In this document: positions 7,801 through 16,300 of the stretch, piece by piece
Layout of the letters: each line of letters starts with the position of its first letter
Position numbering within the stretch: the first letter of the stretch is position 1
Source of the DNA: Oscillospiraceae bacterium
GTDB taxonomy: Bacteria > Bacillota > Clostridia > Oscillospirales > Oscillospiraceae
Assembly: GCA_015068035.1 (NCBI GenBank)
Contig: SVLI01000004.1
Coordinates: 62,001-126,000, forward strand
DNA: 64,000 nt
Direction of reading: 5' to 3'
Translations under genes and position numbers: made by a program
The notes under the pieces: generated by a model
The model's database searches: none
What the model saw: only the letters and a program-made list of their open reading frames with translations
Told to the model about the DNA's origin: nothing

Positions 7801-10514
7801 GCAGTACCCTCCACAGAAAGGGTGTAGTACTTAACGTTCGCACCCAACAGGTCTGCAACTGCAGCATTGACCTTATCCTTAAGAGTTTCGACCTGAGCCG
7901 GAGTCATCACAGTGCCGCGATCCATGCTGTCGGTGGTAACGGCGGCGTTGCCCTTGGGAGTCTCAATCAGAACCTGAACCATGACGGAGCTCTCATCCAG
8001 AGCAGTCAGGGTCTCAGACATAATGTAGGGCGCGCCGGTAGCCACAGACTCCGCATTGCCAGACTTGGTCAAAGCAGTGATCAGCTTACCCAGGTTGGCG
8101 CTGTCGACATCAATCACAGCATTGGGCGCGGACAGCTTCGCATTGTATTCGTTCAGCTTGCCCTCAACATCGGCGATCTTGTCAGCATACTCGGGGAATC
8201 CGGCAGCATTACACATGACTATCAGGGCCTCTTCGTTGTCCATCAGGTTGGTCATGTAGCCGGCCAGGCTGTTGACTTCTCCCTTGATAACAGCATAATT
8301 CTTATAGTAATAGCTCATGCCGTCAATCTTGTAAGCTTCAACTATATTGTAGATCTTCAGATAATTATCGATATCCAGATTGTTGGCAATGATTGCGCCG
8401 ACAATGGACTTCAGTTCTGCACGGATCTCCAGATTTTCAGCATCGGTATCGGTGCCGTCACCAGGAGTGAAGTCGGTAACATCGATAACACCGTTCAGGG
8501 CGCCCAGCTTTGTCTTATCCAGCAGTTTTAAAGTGTCTCCCATGCCGGCCAGACTGTCCATAGCACTCTTCTGGGCTTCTGCTTCTGTCTTCAGGGCAAC
8601 AGCCAGATCCAGAATTTCCTGAGCCTTGGCCTGACCAAAGTTGTCAAGGGTCAGCTTATAGACAACCTTGGCTTCCTTGCCAGTCCATGCAGCTGTATTT
8701 CCGGAGAAGTTATTCTCATTACCGGCTGCGCCGAAGGTGTACGGCTTCCAGGACAGCCCCTGATAGTCAGCACCATAGTCATCAGCAGTCAACGTGCCGT
8801 CCAACAGTTTAAGGATGCTTTCTGCGTCTGCGGGGTCAGGCTTACGATAATTGATGATAGTGTTGTCTTTCAGCGCACCGGACTGCAGAATCTCCTTAGA
8901 CAGGTCATTGCCATAGTTGTCGGAGACGACCTTGTACAGATCGGTGGAGGTGTAGGACTTACCGGAAGTGCGCTCAACGGTGGTGTTACCCTTGATCACG
9001 ATCACATCGCCCTGTACCTTCTTCTCGCCATTGACAGTGTAGTCATAGGCCTTGACCGGGTCGGTGTGCTTGGGCAGGGTGTAACGATAACCGTAAGGAA
9101 CGGTCATATCACCCGCATAGCCGGTGGTAACAGTATAGTTCTTGGGTGCGTAAGTAACGGTATATTCAACGTCAGCCGTCAGCGTATCGGGCAGCGAGGT
9201 TGCAGTTGCCTCGAAGTGCTCAGCTACATAGACAGGCCACGCTGCCAGCGCTTCAGCTTCGATATCCTTTTCTGCCACAGCAGCCAGGATATCAGCCTTG
9301 CTAGTATTGGCATTCAGGGTCAGTACAACGGGAGCGGCTTCGCCGTAAATCTCCAAAACAGCGGAATCGTCCTTATCCTCAACGGTCTTCAGAACCACCT
9401 TAACGGTCACATTGTACATGTTCAGATTCTTCTGAACATCGGCGGTTGCAACGCGCAGAGGATTCTTCACTGCCGGGACAGTGGTAGTGCCCAGCGCAGC
9501 AACCAGAACATCCAGTGCATCGTAGTCCACGACAGCGGAAACAAGAGCAGTTCCCTTCTCCGCAGCAGTCCAATCAGCCTCGGCCACAGGCTTCATGATG
9601 TTTACCAAGTTCTTCATGATGCCCTTAAACGCCATCCACTTGGTATAACCAGACGGATCAACAGACTGAAGGTAGCTATCCAGAATGCTGTTGTTGGTCA
9701 GAGGATCGTTGACAATAGCGTTCACGGCCTCAGTGGTCTTTTTCAGTGTTTCCTTATATGCAACACCATTTTCCAGCAGGTACTGGGTCTTGGAAGCGCT
9801 GGAACTGTAAGCAGCGTTCATGATCTGCAGATCCAACTGGCCGCCGTTTGCCTGGATCTCGTCAGACAGGGTCGTGACAGCCGCGATAGCTTCTGCACCG
9901 AACTGAGCTTTGATAGAGCCGCCACCAAAACTCATAGAAATACCATCAGCCAAATCCTCCAAGACATCCATTGCCATGACAACAGTACCCAAATTGGTAT
10001 CGGCTACATAGGCATTTTCAAGGTTGGCAACACCCTGCTTCAGCCAGCCGGCAGAGTTGAGCAACTGCTCCTGCAGCTCGGCTTTAACTTCGAAGTCCAG
10101 CACATAGGTAACCAGAACAGAGAAGGTGTTACCGGTGTAGGTATATGTACCCAAGCCTCCGTAAACGGGAACGGTTTCCACGACACTGCCATCTACCACA
10201 ATCTTGGCCTGAGTCGCGATCCAGCCCTCATAAGAGGTAGCTTTGATCTGCTTGATATCCGTATCTACAGTAATCTGTTCTTCGCCAGGTGTGGTGTAGA
10301 CGTAGACACCTCCTGGCAGGTTTCCGGAGCTCAACAGAGCTTTCTCGGCATCAGACAGGTCGTAGTTATCAGCCACGATCTTGCCGATCTGGACGGTGGT
10401 TTCACCGCCAGCAGCAAATACCTGCAGTGCGCCCAGGTTCGCGCAGGATGCCAGAAGCACCAGCGCAAGAGCCATGGCCAGGCACTGCTTTAGGAACGAC
10501 GTTTTTGCTTTCAT
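4878..10514 (-). CDS. Giant secreted protein with C-terminal type I dockerin
   Basis: An in-frame ATG at 10529 overlaps the ribosome binding site GGGAGGA; the ATG at 10514, 7 bases after that site, is the better start and gives 1878 residues. A signal peptide with an AFAA-like end occupies about 1-36. The body has no recognised enzyme domain. It contains two diverged units that start with DNYxxLSxxxLxSGxL-like segments and include GKExKVVYKLxxDNFG-like strands, plus Tyr-rich linkers (YTVTYAPKNYTV) and MBG/MucBP-like strands. The last 66 residues form a canonical dockerin with two calcium loops, DANHDDKVNLDDATL and DVNGDGEIALDDATL. The cohesin-like sortase substrate is encoded 25 bases downstream. 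The protein is probably held on the surface by that partner. Confidence 0.88.
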   Translation of the reverse strand: MKAKTSFLKQCLAMALALVLLASCANLGALQVFAAGGETTVQIGKIVADNYDLSDAEKALLSSGNLPGGVYVYTTPGEEQITVDTDIKQIKATSYEGWIATQAKIVVDGSVVETVPVYGGLGTYTYTGNTFSVLVTYVLDFEVKAELQEQLLNSAGWLKQGVANLENAYVADTNLGTVVMAMDVLEDLADGISMSFGGGSIKAQFGAEAIAAVTTLSDEIQANGGQLDLQIMNAAYSSSASKTQYLLENGVAYKETLKKTTEAVNAIVNDPLTNNSILDSYLQSVDPSGYTKWMAFKGIMKNLVNIMKPVAEADWTAAEKGTALVSAVVDYDALDVLVAALGTTTVPAVKNPLRVATADVQKNLNMYNVTVKVVLKTVEDKDDSAVLEIYGEAAPVVLTLNANTSKADILAAVAEKDIEAEALAAWPVYVAEHFEATATSLPDTLTADVEYTVTYAPKNYTVTTGYAGDMTVPYGYRYTLPKHTDPVKAYDYTVNGEKKVQGDVIVIKGNTTVERTSGKSYTSTDLYKVVSDNYGNDLSKEILQSGALKDNTIINYRKPDPADAESILKLLDGTLTADDYGADYQGLSWKPYTFGAAGNENNFSGNTAAWTGKEAKVVYKLTLDNFGQAKAQEILDLAVALKTEAEAQKSAMDSLAGMGDTLKLLDKTKLGALNGVIDVTDFTPGDGTDTDAENLEIRAELKSIVGAIIANNLDIDNYLKIYNIVEAYKIDGMSYYYKNYAVIKGEVNSLAGYMTNLMDNEEALIVMCNAAGFPEYADKIADVEGKLNEYNAKLSAPNAVIDVDSANLGKLITALTKSGNAESVATGAPYIMSETLTALDESSVMVQVLIETPKGNAAVTTDSMDRGTVMTPAQVETLKDKVNAAVADLLGANVKYYTLSVEGTALDALVGVAIDANVNTYYTYTTNEYVVKIDGEADQTINIDDLEINLPKHPTAGFRYDYTVDGVETTASTYTFTLDQIDNLFVGGIYTITRTETNEAQEKLEANFAEWIVKDGEGNIVGLNANVAGTQDGLMDFVMTLVNAGYTYIGLNNEPLIYMAQDDTLEICLQTLINAMLNDNTFGSQTLIDLGTNGNGKLLKASLQLGDTVAANEYVIHYNDLDFTLNMTSVPSQMGTVATGLDKIKPYMTFQSKDGIMNINLNLPEKVYEVYLAALLATGNIDEDNMDAINSEIAFQFLWDYIDLILNSEADTETYSNTLAMLGQNYDLTGYEDYYQLVKKALTNDGVVINPATDGVFDMTVTAKSKSAIESLLDFAAIDVSAYETYLAMIKEYKYDDAELTAGAVANLVNTDNGFEAALLDLNAAGYANKFDFTKDLPARAASIADKAAVILLDDVDGDLVFNGTTILDLNGKTVKGSIVANGSVYIVDSSLDTANCGYVTGNVSGNATIIGGKYEDTVTAFLKDGYKQVGGVVQNALYTLESDGNDVTVVVNTDVMNDESVDGYIPNARALAVEIAVDLALNYYTSAALTADGNGIYDVDFDDLVALINSTSKADDLINKVLASINVPGMSDFTNVILADLMDFAAIAAAIESDSAVASYTLSTAPWAVVVEHKTEGDYITFGIGSNPELAESFQVSLKFTGDNKDRVVPLLKELGEIATVTATVDLEQPDYDEAANALRVVGSGAVDATFDLSKSDYAVIIAVILANGNPEAKDALIDAVNADDMEALKAAIDEMTVEDVFTALKVLSRNESFASIASKLGVTIDTADAAELEQLYHLILCAAGKVLEELDITGRSSKLGNLDADGDGVYELELSATRKPDASYRGYSVYAEASADVKLTVILFAEEDCLWGDANHDDKVNLDDATLILQYYVGTAPADFCTKRTDVNGDGEIALDDATLVIQYYAGIITSFPVEN

Positions 10515-10571
10515 CTTGTTTCCTCCCATTTTGATGCGGTTTCCCGCACTAAATAGTAATTGTTCGCCTCC

Positions 10572-10649
10572 GTACGCACATCCGGTTCACTCGGATACCG
10601 TATCCGGACATCCGGATGCTGCGCATCCGAAAAAACCGCATGGGCGTAC
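10572..10649 (-). promoter_or_regulatory. Structured leader upstream of the dockerin gene
   Basis: A closing helix (GTACGC at 10572-10577 with GCGTAC at 10644-10649) encloses at least two perfect hairpins on the minus strand: CGGATG with CATCCG, and CGGATA with TATCCG. It lies about 60-135 bases before the dockerin start in a 294-base gap (10515-10808). The rest of the gap is AT-rich, with two weaker hairpins (GTTACA/TGTAAC and ATTGCG/CGCAAT) just after the LRR gene, so it may also separate transcripts. It matches no riboswitch class I can recognise. Confidence 0.45.
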
Positions 10650-10808
10650 TTAGGTGACAAAGATTCATAGTTAGGGTATCACATTCACTTCCAATATGCA
10701 ACCCCAATTTGAGACTAAATTAAATAAATTGCGGATAAATAACGCAATATGTTGTGGTAATATTTGTAAGAATTTACGATATGTTACATTTTGTAACTTT
10801 TGGCAGCC

Positions 10809-12599
10809 TTACTCGTCATCCTCGAAGCTCGGAACATAACCCCGTTTTAGTTTGCGCTTGTTCAGCAGGAAGATGACAGCGCCCACCACCACGATGCTGC
10901 CCACCATGACAGCCACCAGTATCCAGGTCACCTGTCCGATTCCCATTCCCCAGGAAGAGGTCCTGCCCGTGATCTCGTACTGCATCGGCTGGATCATTTC
11001 CGGATTGCCATACGCATGCTGCACCGCTTCGGGAATGATGGGCTCCTGTTCGGGCTGGGGTAAATTCATGGCGATGTAGTATTCCGTGTTTTCGTCTACC
11101 GAGGCCAGATAGAAGTGCGCGTATCCTTCACTGTCCACGACCGTAGTCTGGATCTGCTCCGTTGCCTTTCTTTTCGCCTGCAGCAATGTTGCATCCTGCA
11201 ATGCCAAATTGGGATTCAGTCGGATCAGCACTTCCGCATTGATCTGCGCAGGCGCCTGGAAACGCAGCACATAGCAAACGGAAACACCCAGTTCTTCACA
11301 CAGCGCCGCATCCGCCGGTTCCACGGTATAGCGCAGGTCGTAACTTTCGCTTTCGGTTTCCTTTTCCATATCCGCGCCCCGCACTTGCCAGGAAGAACCG
11401 TCCTGAGTAATGATGGTCACGATCACATCCCGCCCTGCCAGATTGTCCAGGAATCCCTGCTCAATGGTCTCGGCATCCTTAATATATACGGTAATCTTCG
11501 GCACTTCTCCGCTGCCGCCGTTGAAGGAGACCGCGTCATTGTAATCTTTCAGCACTTCGTTGACCCCGTCCGTAGCATCTTGCCAACCGGTCTCTCCGTC
11601 TACGGTGACGGTGATATCCGTGCTGTAGTCGCCGGCGAGGTTATCCTGGGGATGAACATTGGTCACAGTGGACGATACCGTAACATTTTCGCCCTGAATT
11701 ACCGTTGTGTTTTGCTGCGTTTGGCTACCGTCAGGATTATCCTGAGAGATTGCGCCGTAATTCGTATTTCCAAGCGCGCCTTCCGTGACCAGACCTCCGG
11801 CAGAAAATTCCGTATTGCCGGAAGCAATAATCTGAGAAATCTCCTCCGGCGTCTTGTAAGCCCCGTCATAGTAAACGGTGCTCAGCCCGCCGCAGCCATA
11901 GAATGCAAACTCGCTGATCTCATTGGCGCTTTGAGGCAGCTTCACCGTTCCCAGGCTGGCGCAGCCAAAGAACAGCCACTCCGGAATCGTCCCGATATTG
12001 GCCTGAATATCCGCTACCACCAGAGATTTGCAGTAACCGAAGGCCGTGTCTCCCAAGCTCGTCACACCGGAGGGAACCGTTACATTCGGGATACTCTCAC
12101 AACGGTAAAATGCTTTCTTGCCGATAGTGCGCAGACTACCCGGCAGCTGTAGCGCCGCCAGGGCATAGCAGTCCGAAAAGGCGCCTTCCCCGATACTCTG
12201 CACACCGCTGCCCAGATTCAGCATCCGCATATCCGTACAGCCAGCAAAGGCATAGCCGCCGATTCTGGTCACGGAATTGGGGATGACCACCGACAGCAGG
12301 TTTTCGCAGCCGTAGAAGGCCACATAACCCACCGAGGTCAGTCCATCCGGCAGTTGGACCCGCAGGATCTCCTCCCGCAGATGATACCAGGGTGCCATGG
12401 TGCTTTCAGGAAAATCGGACATCTCCCCGGAGCCGGTGATGGTCAGCGTACCCGCGCTGAGGCTCCAGGTCAAATTATCGCCGCAGCTGCCACTCTCCCC
12501 ATCTGCCCAGACGGTGGGAACCGCCGCCAGAAACAGCACCGCACACAGAAGCACCGCCACCAGCCGGGTACTATATTTATATAATGTATAACGGCTCAT
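10809..12599 (-). CDS. BspA-type leucine-rich-repeat membrane protein
   Basis: The ATG at 12599 has AAGGAGG 7 bases upstream, giving 596 residues; an earlier in-frame ATG at 12620 lies before that site. A signal peptide (about 1-32) is followed by an N-terminal strand region (LTWSLSAGTLTITGSGEM) typical of these proteins and about eight LRR_5 repeats (roughly 60-270) with the pattern V-T-x-I-G-x-x-A-F-x-x-C. A beta-rich region of about 250 residues follows. A transmembrane helix near 560-582 and a basic/acidic cytoplasmic tail (NKRKLKRG...FEDDE) end the protein. It has no sortase motif. LRR_5 proteins mediate adhesion. It sits between the Lgt-like gene and the dockerin gene. Confidence 0.88.
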   Translation of the reverse strand: MSRYTLYKYSTRLVAVLLCAVLFLAAVPTVWADGESGSCGDNLTWSLSAGTLTITGSGEMSDFPESTMAPWYHLREEILRVQLPDGLTSVGYVAFYGCENLLSVVIPNSVTRIGGYAFAGCTDMRMLNLGSGVQSIGEGAFSDCYALAALQLPGSLRTIGKKAFYRCESIPNVTVPSGVTSLGDTAFGYCKSLVVADIQANIGTIPEWLFFGCASLGTVKLPQSANEISEFAFYGCGGLSTVYYDGAYKTPEEISQIIASGNTEFSAGGLVTEGALGNTNYGAISQDNPDGSQTQQNTTVIQGENVTVSSTVTNVHPQDNLAGDYSTDITVTVDGETGWQDATDGVNEVLKDYNDAVSFNGGSGEVPKITVYIKDAETIEQGFLDNLAGRDVIVTIITQDGSSWQVRGADMEKETESESYDLRYTVEPADAALCEELGVSVCYVLRFQAPAQINAEVLIRLNPNLALQDATLLQAKRKATEQIQTTVVDSEGYAHFYLASVDENTEYYIAMNLPQPEQEPIIPEAVQHAYGNPEMIQPMQYEITGRTSSWGMGIGQVTWILVAVMVGSIVVVGAVIFLLNKRKLKRGYVPSFEDDE

Positions 12600-12632
12600 G
12601 TCGGGGCCTCCTTTTTTCAAAACATTTTGCTA

Positions 12633-13310
12633 TCAATTGTTAAACTGCGTTTTCTTTTTCCCTAAATGGATAATAACCAGCGCCGCCACGCCAATTACGA
12701 ACGAACATAGCGACCAGAAAGAACCTTTGGAAAGCCCAAGCAAAAATGAAGCTTCTGTATCCCTGAAAAAGTCAAGGAAAAAGCGGGCAATTCCATATAT
12801 AACCATTGCTAAGGGATAAATCTTTCTTCTGTGAGCAGGCCTACGAGACAGCAAAAATAAGCTGATTGCTATAATTGTAAAAACAATAAATTCAACAATT
12901 TGACTTGGAAACCGAACCCATATACGGTCTTCATTCATATAGAGAATTCTTCCTTCACAGCAGGCATCACGCATACACTGGATTTTTGCCAGCCCAAGAA
13001 CAAAGCATCCCGCAGGTGCTATAAAATCCATTATCTCTCCATATGATTCCTTCAGGAGCTTGGCTACAAGGTAAAACACAATTGGGCACAAAAACACCGC
13101 ACCATACAGGGATCTTCCTTCAAAATAACCATTCTCTATGAAAAACCATAATTGGGATCCAAATAGACCTGTTAAAATTACGATTACTGTAACAGGTAAA
13201 CTTTTCCAGAGGGCACAGCCGTACCACTTCATTTGCATGGTAATTTGGCAATAAATCAGTGCTGCTCCTAAAATCAACACAAAAACCAAAAACTCTGTAC
13301 TAATTACCAT
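12633..13310 (-). CDS. Divergent prolipoprotein diacylglyceryl transferase (Lgt)-like membrane protein
   Basis: A 225-residue polytopic protein with about six hydrophobic segments. Lgt-like landmarks are GRSLYGAVF (the GGRSFFGG-like loop), RFPSQIVE (equivalent to HPTQLYE) and IYGIARFFLDFFRD (equivalent to YGxxRFxxExFR). The usual Lgt signature GRIGNFxNGExxG is replaced by GLAKIQCMRDACCEGR, so a key arginine position is altered, and the protein is shorter than typical Lgt (about 260-290). It could still transfer a lipid, or be a relative with another role. Lgt attaches diacylglycerol to lipobox cysteines, yet no clear lipobox protein is encoded in this operon. The start is ATG with AAAGGA upstream. 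Confidence 0.7.
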   Translation of the reverse strand: MVISTEFLVFVLILGAALIYCQITMQMKWYGCALWKSLPVTVIVILTGLFGSQLWFFIENGYFEGRSLYGAVFLCPIVFYLVAKLLKESYGEIMDFIAPAGCFVLGLAKIQCMRDACCEGRILYMNEDRIWVRFPSQIVEFIVFTIIAISLFLLSRRPAHRRKIYPLAMVIYGIARFFLDFFRDTEASFLLGLSKGSFWSLCSFVIGVAALVIIHLGKKKTQFNN

Positions 13311-13325
13311 AATCCTATCCTTTTC

Positions 13326-13356
13326 CTGTGACGGCTCTTTGTAAGAGCCGTCACAG
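13326..13356 (-). promoter_or_regulatory. Intercistronic hairpin
   Basis: A perfect 14-base stem (13326-13339 with 13343-13356) with a 3-base loop sits between the 1510-aa subunit gene and the Lgt-like gene. There is no T-tract on either side, so an mRNA stabilising or processing structure is more likely than a terminator. Confidence 0.6.
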
Positions 13357-13364
13357 AGTTGGAA

Positions 13365-16300
13365 TTAACGAATATTTACGATAGTAAACTCAGGTATGAC
13401 AACTTCGTATGTTACACCATTATATTCCAGTATAAGTTTAGAAGCTTGCAATGTTCCTGCGCCTTCCATTTTGGCGCTACTGCAAGTTCCTCTCTGCTGG
13501 AAATAACCCACAAAGCGTTTACAAGTTGTACTGCTTTCCCAAATGAACGAATCCGTTTGTCCGTTTCTTTCGCTGGTGTACAATTTTACTTCCTCTCCAT
13601 TTGCTTCCACAAATGTCAGTGTGGCCTTTGTTGCTGCACCCTTGTCGACGGAAAGTGTGATCTGTGGATATGTATTCAACACGAAATTTCTACTACCGCT
13701 CTTTTGCGAGTCGCTATAAATTTCGATGGTATGGTTATTCACTTTGCGCGATTCAACTGTTTCCTCCGATTCGGTGTCTAGATTCAATGTTGTATGTCTC
13801 CCTTCCGGAGCAATCGCATCAATCGTCACCGAAGGCACCTTAGACCATACCGTAAACACAGGCGCATTGGTGGGCAAAGACTGCGCACTCTTTTTATCTA
13901 CATCATTACTGTACTCATAAGTAGTGCCGTTCACCGTGTAACTGAAGGTCGTATAGTAGTTACCTGCAAACTGGATGGCTGCATCTGCACTCTGGGTAAA
14001 GTGGGTTCCGGCAGCATCCGGGCTCAGGGTGATGTTGATCGTCGCACCTTCTGTTGTATTGAGCAGTTTATTGCTGGTATAACCGCCGTAAGCCTCGGAT
14101 GTACCATTCACATAAGCAAACTGCAGTTTTACCTCCGATACACCGGAAACCGGCGCATTCTCGAAGTCCTTGAAGTCTACATTCAAGCCCGAGATGGTAT
14201 GACTCTGCATGAAGGTCGCAGTAACATTTCCGCTTCCATCCTTGCCGAAATCCTTGCTCTGGCCTGCCGCGAAGGAAACAAAGATACGGTTCACTGCCTT
14301 GGTCGCATTATTGGTATCCGACACATCGATCTCCAGGGGAGCTTCCTCGGTATAGGCGGTGCCGTCAGCGGCAAAGACATTCCACAGCCGCAGCGTTGTC
14401 AATGTCCAGTGGCCGTCCTGATAACCGTTGGCATCCTTAGGAACTGCGAAGTTCCAGTAGTTGGCAGTCTTTCCATTCGCCGTAGTTTCCTGGCTAATCG
14501 TGCCATCGACCCAGGTTCCTTCAGTCGCGCCATCTTTAATAATGTAGGCCTGTACTGCTGCAGCGGAGGAGTTACTGATCACCACATTCATGGTCGCGTC
14601 ATTATTGGGTTTGTACTGGTATGCAACCGTTTCATGGCGAACATATTCCGGCGGTTCGGGAGACAGAATCGTAAATGTAGGAGCGGTTGTCGCATTGGTC
14701 AGGGTATTACTGCCCACCACCACTTTGCCAAACTGCCAGATACCCGGGCCGCCATTGGACATAGTACCTACATAATAGCTGCCGTTCCAGGTCAGATCTG
14801 TATCCATCTTCTTGATGCCGGAACCCTTCATGCCATAGGTCAGTTTCACGCCGGACAAACCGGGCATTTCATTACCTGCGTTGTCCACGATCATGACCTG
14901 CATGCCCAGCAGCTTCATGTTATCTTCCATCTCAGAGGGAACATACTTAAAGCTTTGGGGACTGGTGGTATAGACTGCCACCCGCATGCCCAGTGTAATA
15001 TCCGCCGTCATCCAGAATGCCTCATCCAATCCCACATATTCCCCATCCAGCACCACGTACTGCATGGTGTAGTCACCGGACATCAAGAAATGGGCGGAGC
15101 CTTTCCACTCTCCGGTTGTGGAATCGTAGGTAAAATCGATATTCACCGCAGAGCCGTCTTCATTCCGCAGGAAACGGCCCTGGACTGACTTGGGCAGCTT
15201 GCTCTCATCATCTGTCGCAAACTTCAGTTTCAGATTTGCCGTGGTGGTATTTTCTGCCGTCATAACGGCGATATGGTTATCCTTAGCTTCCGTGCAGCTC
15301 AAGCTTCTAATGGCAAAGCCGGACACCTTAACCTCGGGCGGTTCTGCCAGGTCGTATTCCACGCCGTCCAGCTGTACTGTACGCAGCACATAGTTGCCGG
15401 GAACAGTAAACTCATAACTGGCGGTCCAGTCTCCGCTTTCATTCTTGGTAAAGGTCCTCACTTCTTCCCGGGAACCCTGGGATGCATTGATGGCCCGCAG
15501 GAAGAACGCCGTCACGGTACTGGGTTCGTCGCCGTCCACTTTGACGGTCACATTGGTGGTCATGGGGCCGGTGGCTGTATCATAGTCAAAGTTAGCTACA
15601 TCCACTGATGCGGATACCCGGCGTTCCTTATTGGCCAGTTCCTCGTTTTCAATGGGAGACAGCACATTACTGCTGCCGAACTGGATATTCAGCTTACCCT
15701 GGATATCCGCTGCCGCCAAAACTTCCTTATTGGTCAGCTTGGTGCCGTCCAAGTAAACGATGGCAGTGATCCGGGTAGCTACATTCTTTTCCAGGGCAGT
15801 GATAGCATAAGTAACATTACCCTGATAGTCCTCACCCAGGTTGATACTGCTGCTGGGAGAAAGCACTAAGGGTACGATCACACGGCCACTTTCCGCGTAA
15901 AAGTGCTCTGTATCCATCACTGCTTCTGCTATCAGTTCGCCTTCTTTATTAACAAAGGCAACATTGAAGGCTTCCAGAAGCTTCAAGGATCTTGCCTGAT
16001 CCTCCGGGGTGTCAGCATAGTAGACATAGCAGCTGCCGCTGCCCTGGGTCGTAGCATCCACAGACAGATCCTCATTCTCTCCCCAAACACGGTTCTCTCC
16101 CTCATAGCCAGTCACAGTGATCTTTTCCACCATTTTAGGTGTAGGTTTCTGGTTATTCAGTTCTTCCGCTGTGAGTGGTGAATATGTCTCCGCAGAAAAC
16201 CACATCATCTCTTCTTTTTGCTTTCCGGTATTCTCATCTATAACAGGGGTTCCGTCTTCATCGAAAACAGGACCCATTGCTTCGTATACATCTATTGAAT

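Noticed and set aside
5061-8531. Very long plus-strand open frame (over 1100 codons) opposite the dockerin gene, and others such as 9066-10493 and 962-2344
   Set aside because: They run antisense to well-supported genes, lack ribosome binding sites and show no family features; they arise from the codon bias of the true gene.
10572-10649. Cyclic-di-GMP riboswitch in the dockerin leader
   Set aside because: The conserved GEMM core sequences are not present, although a link with the HD-GYP/EAL-like protein would have been attractive.
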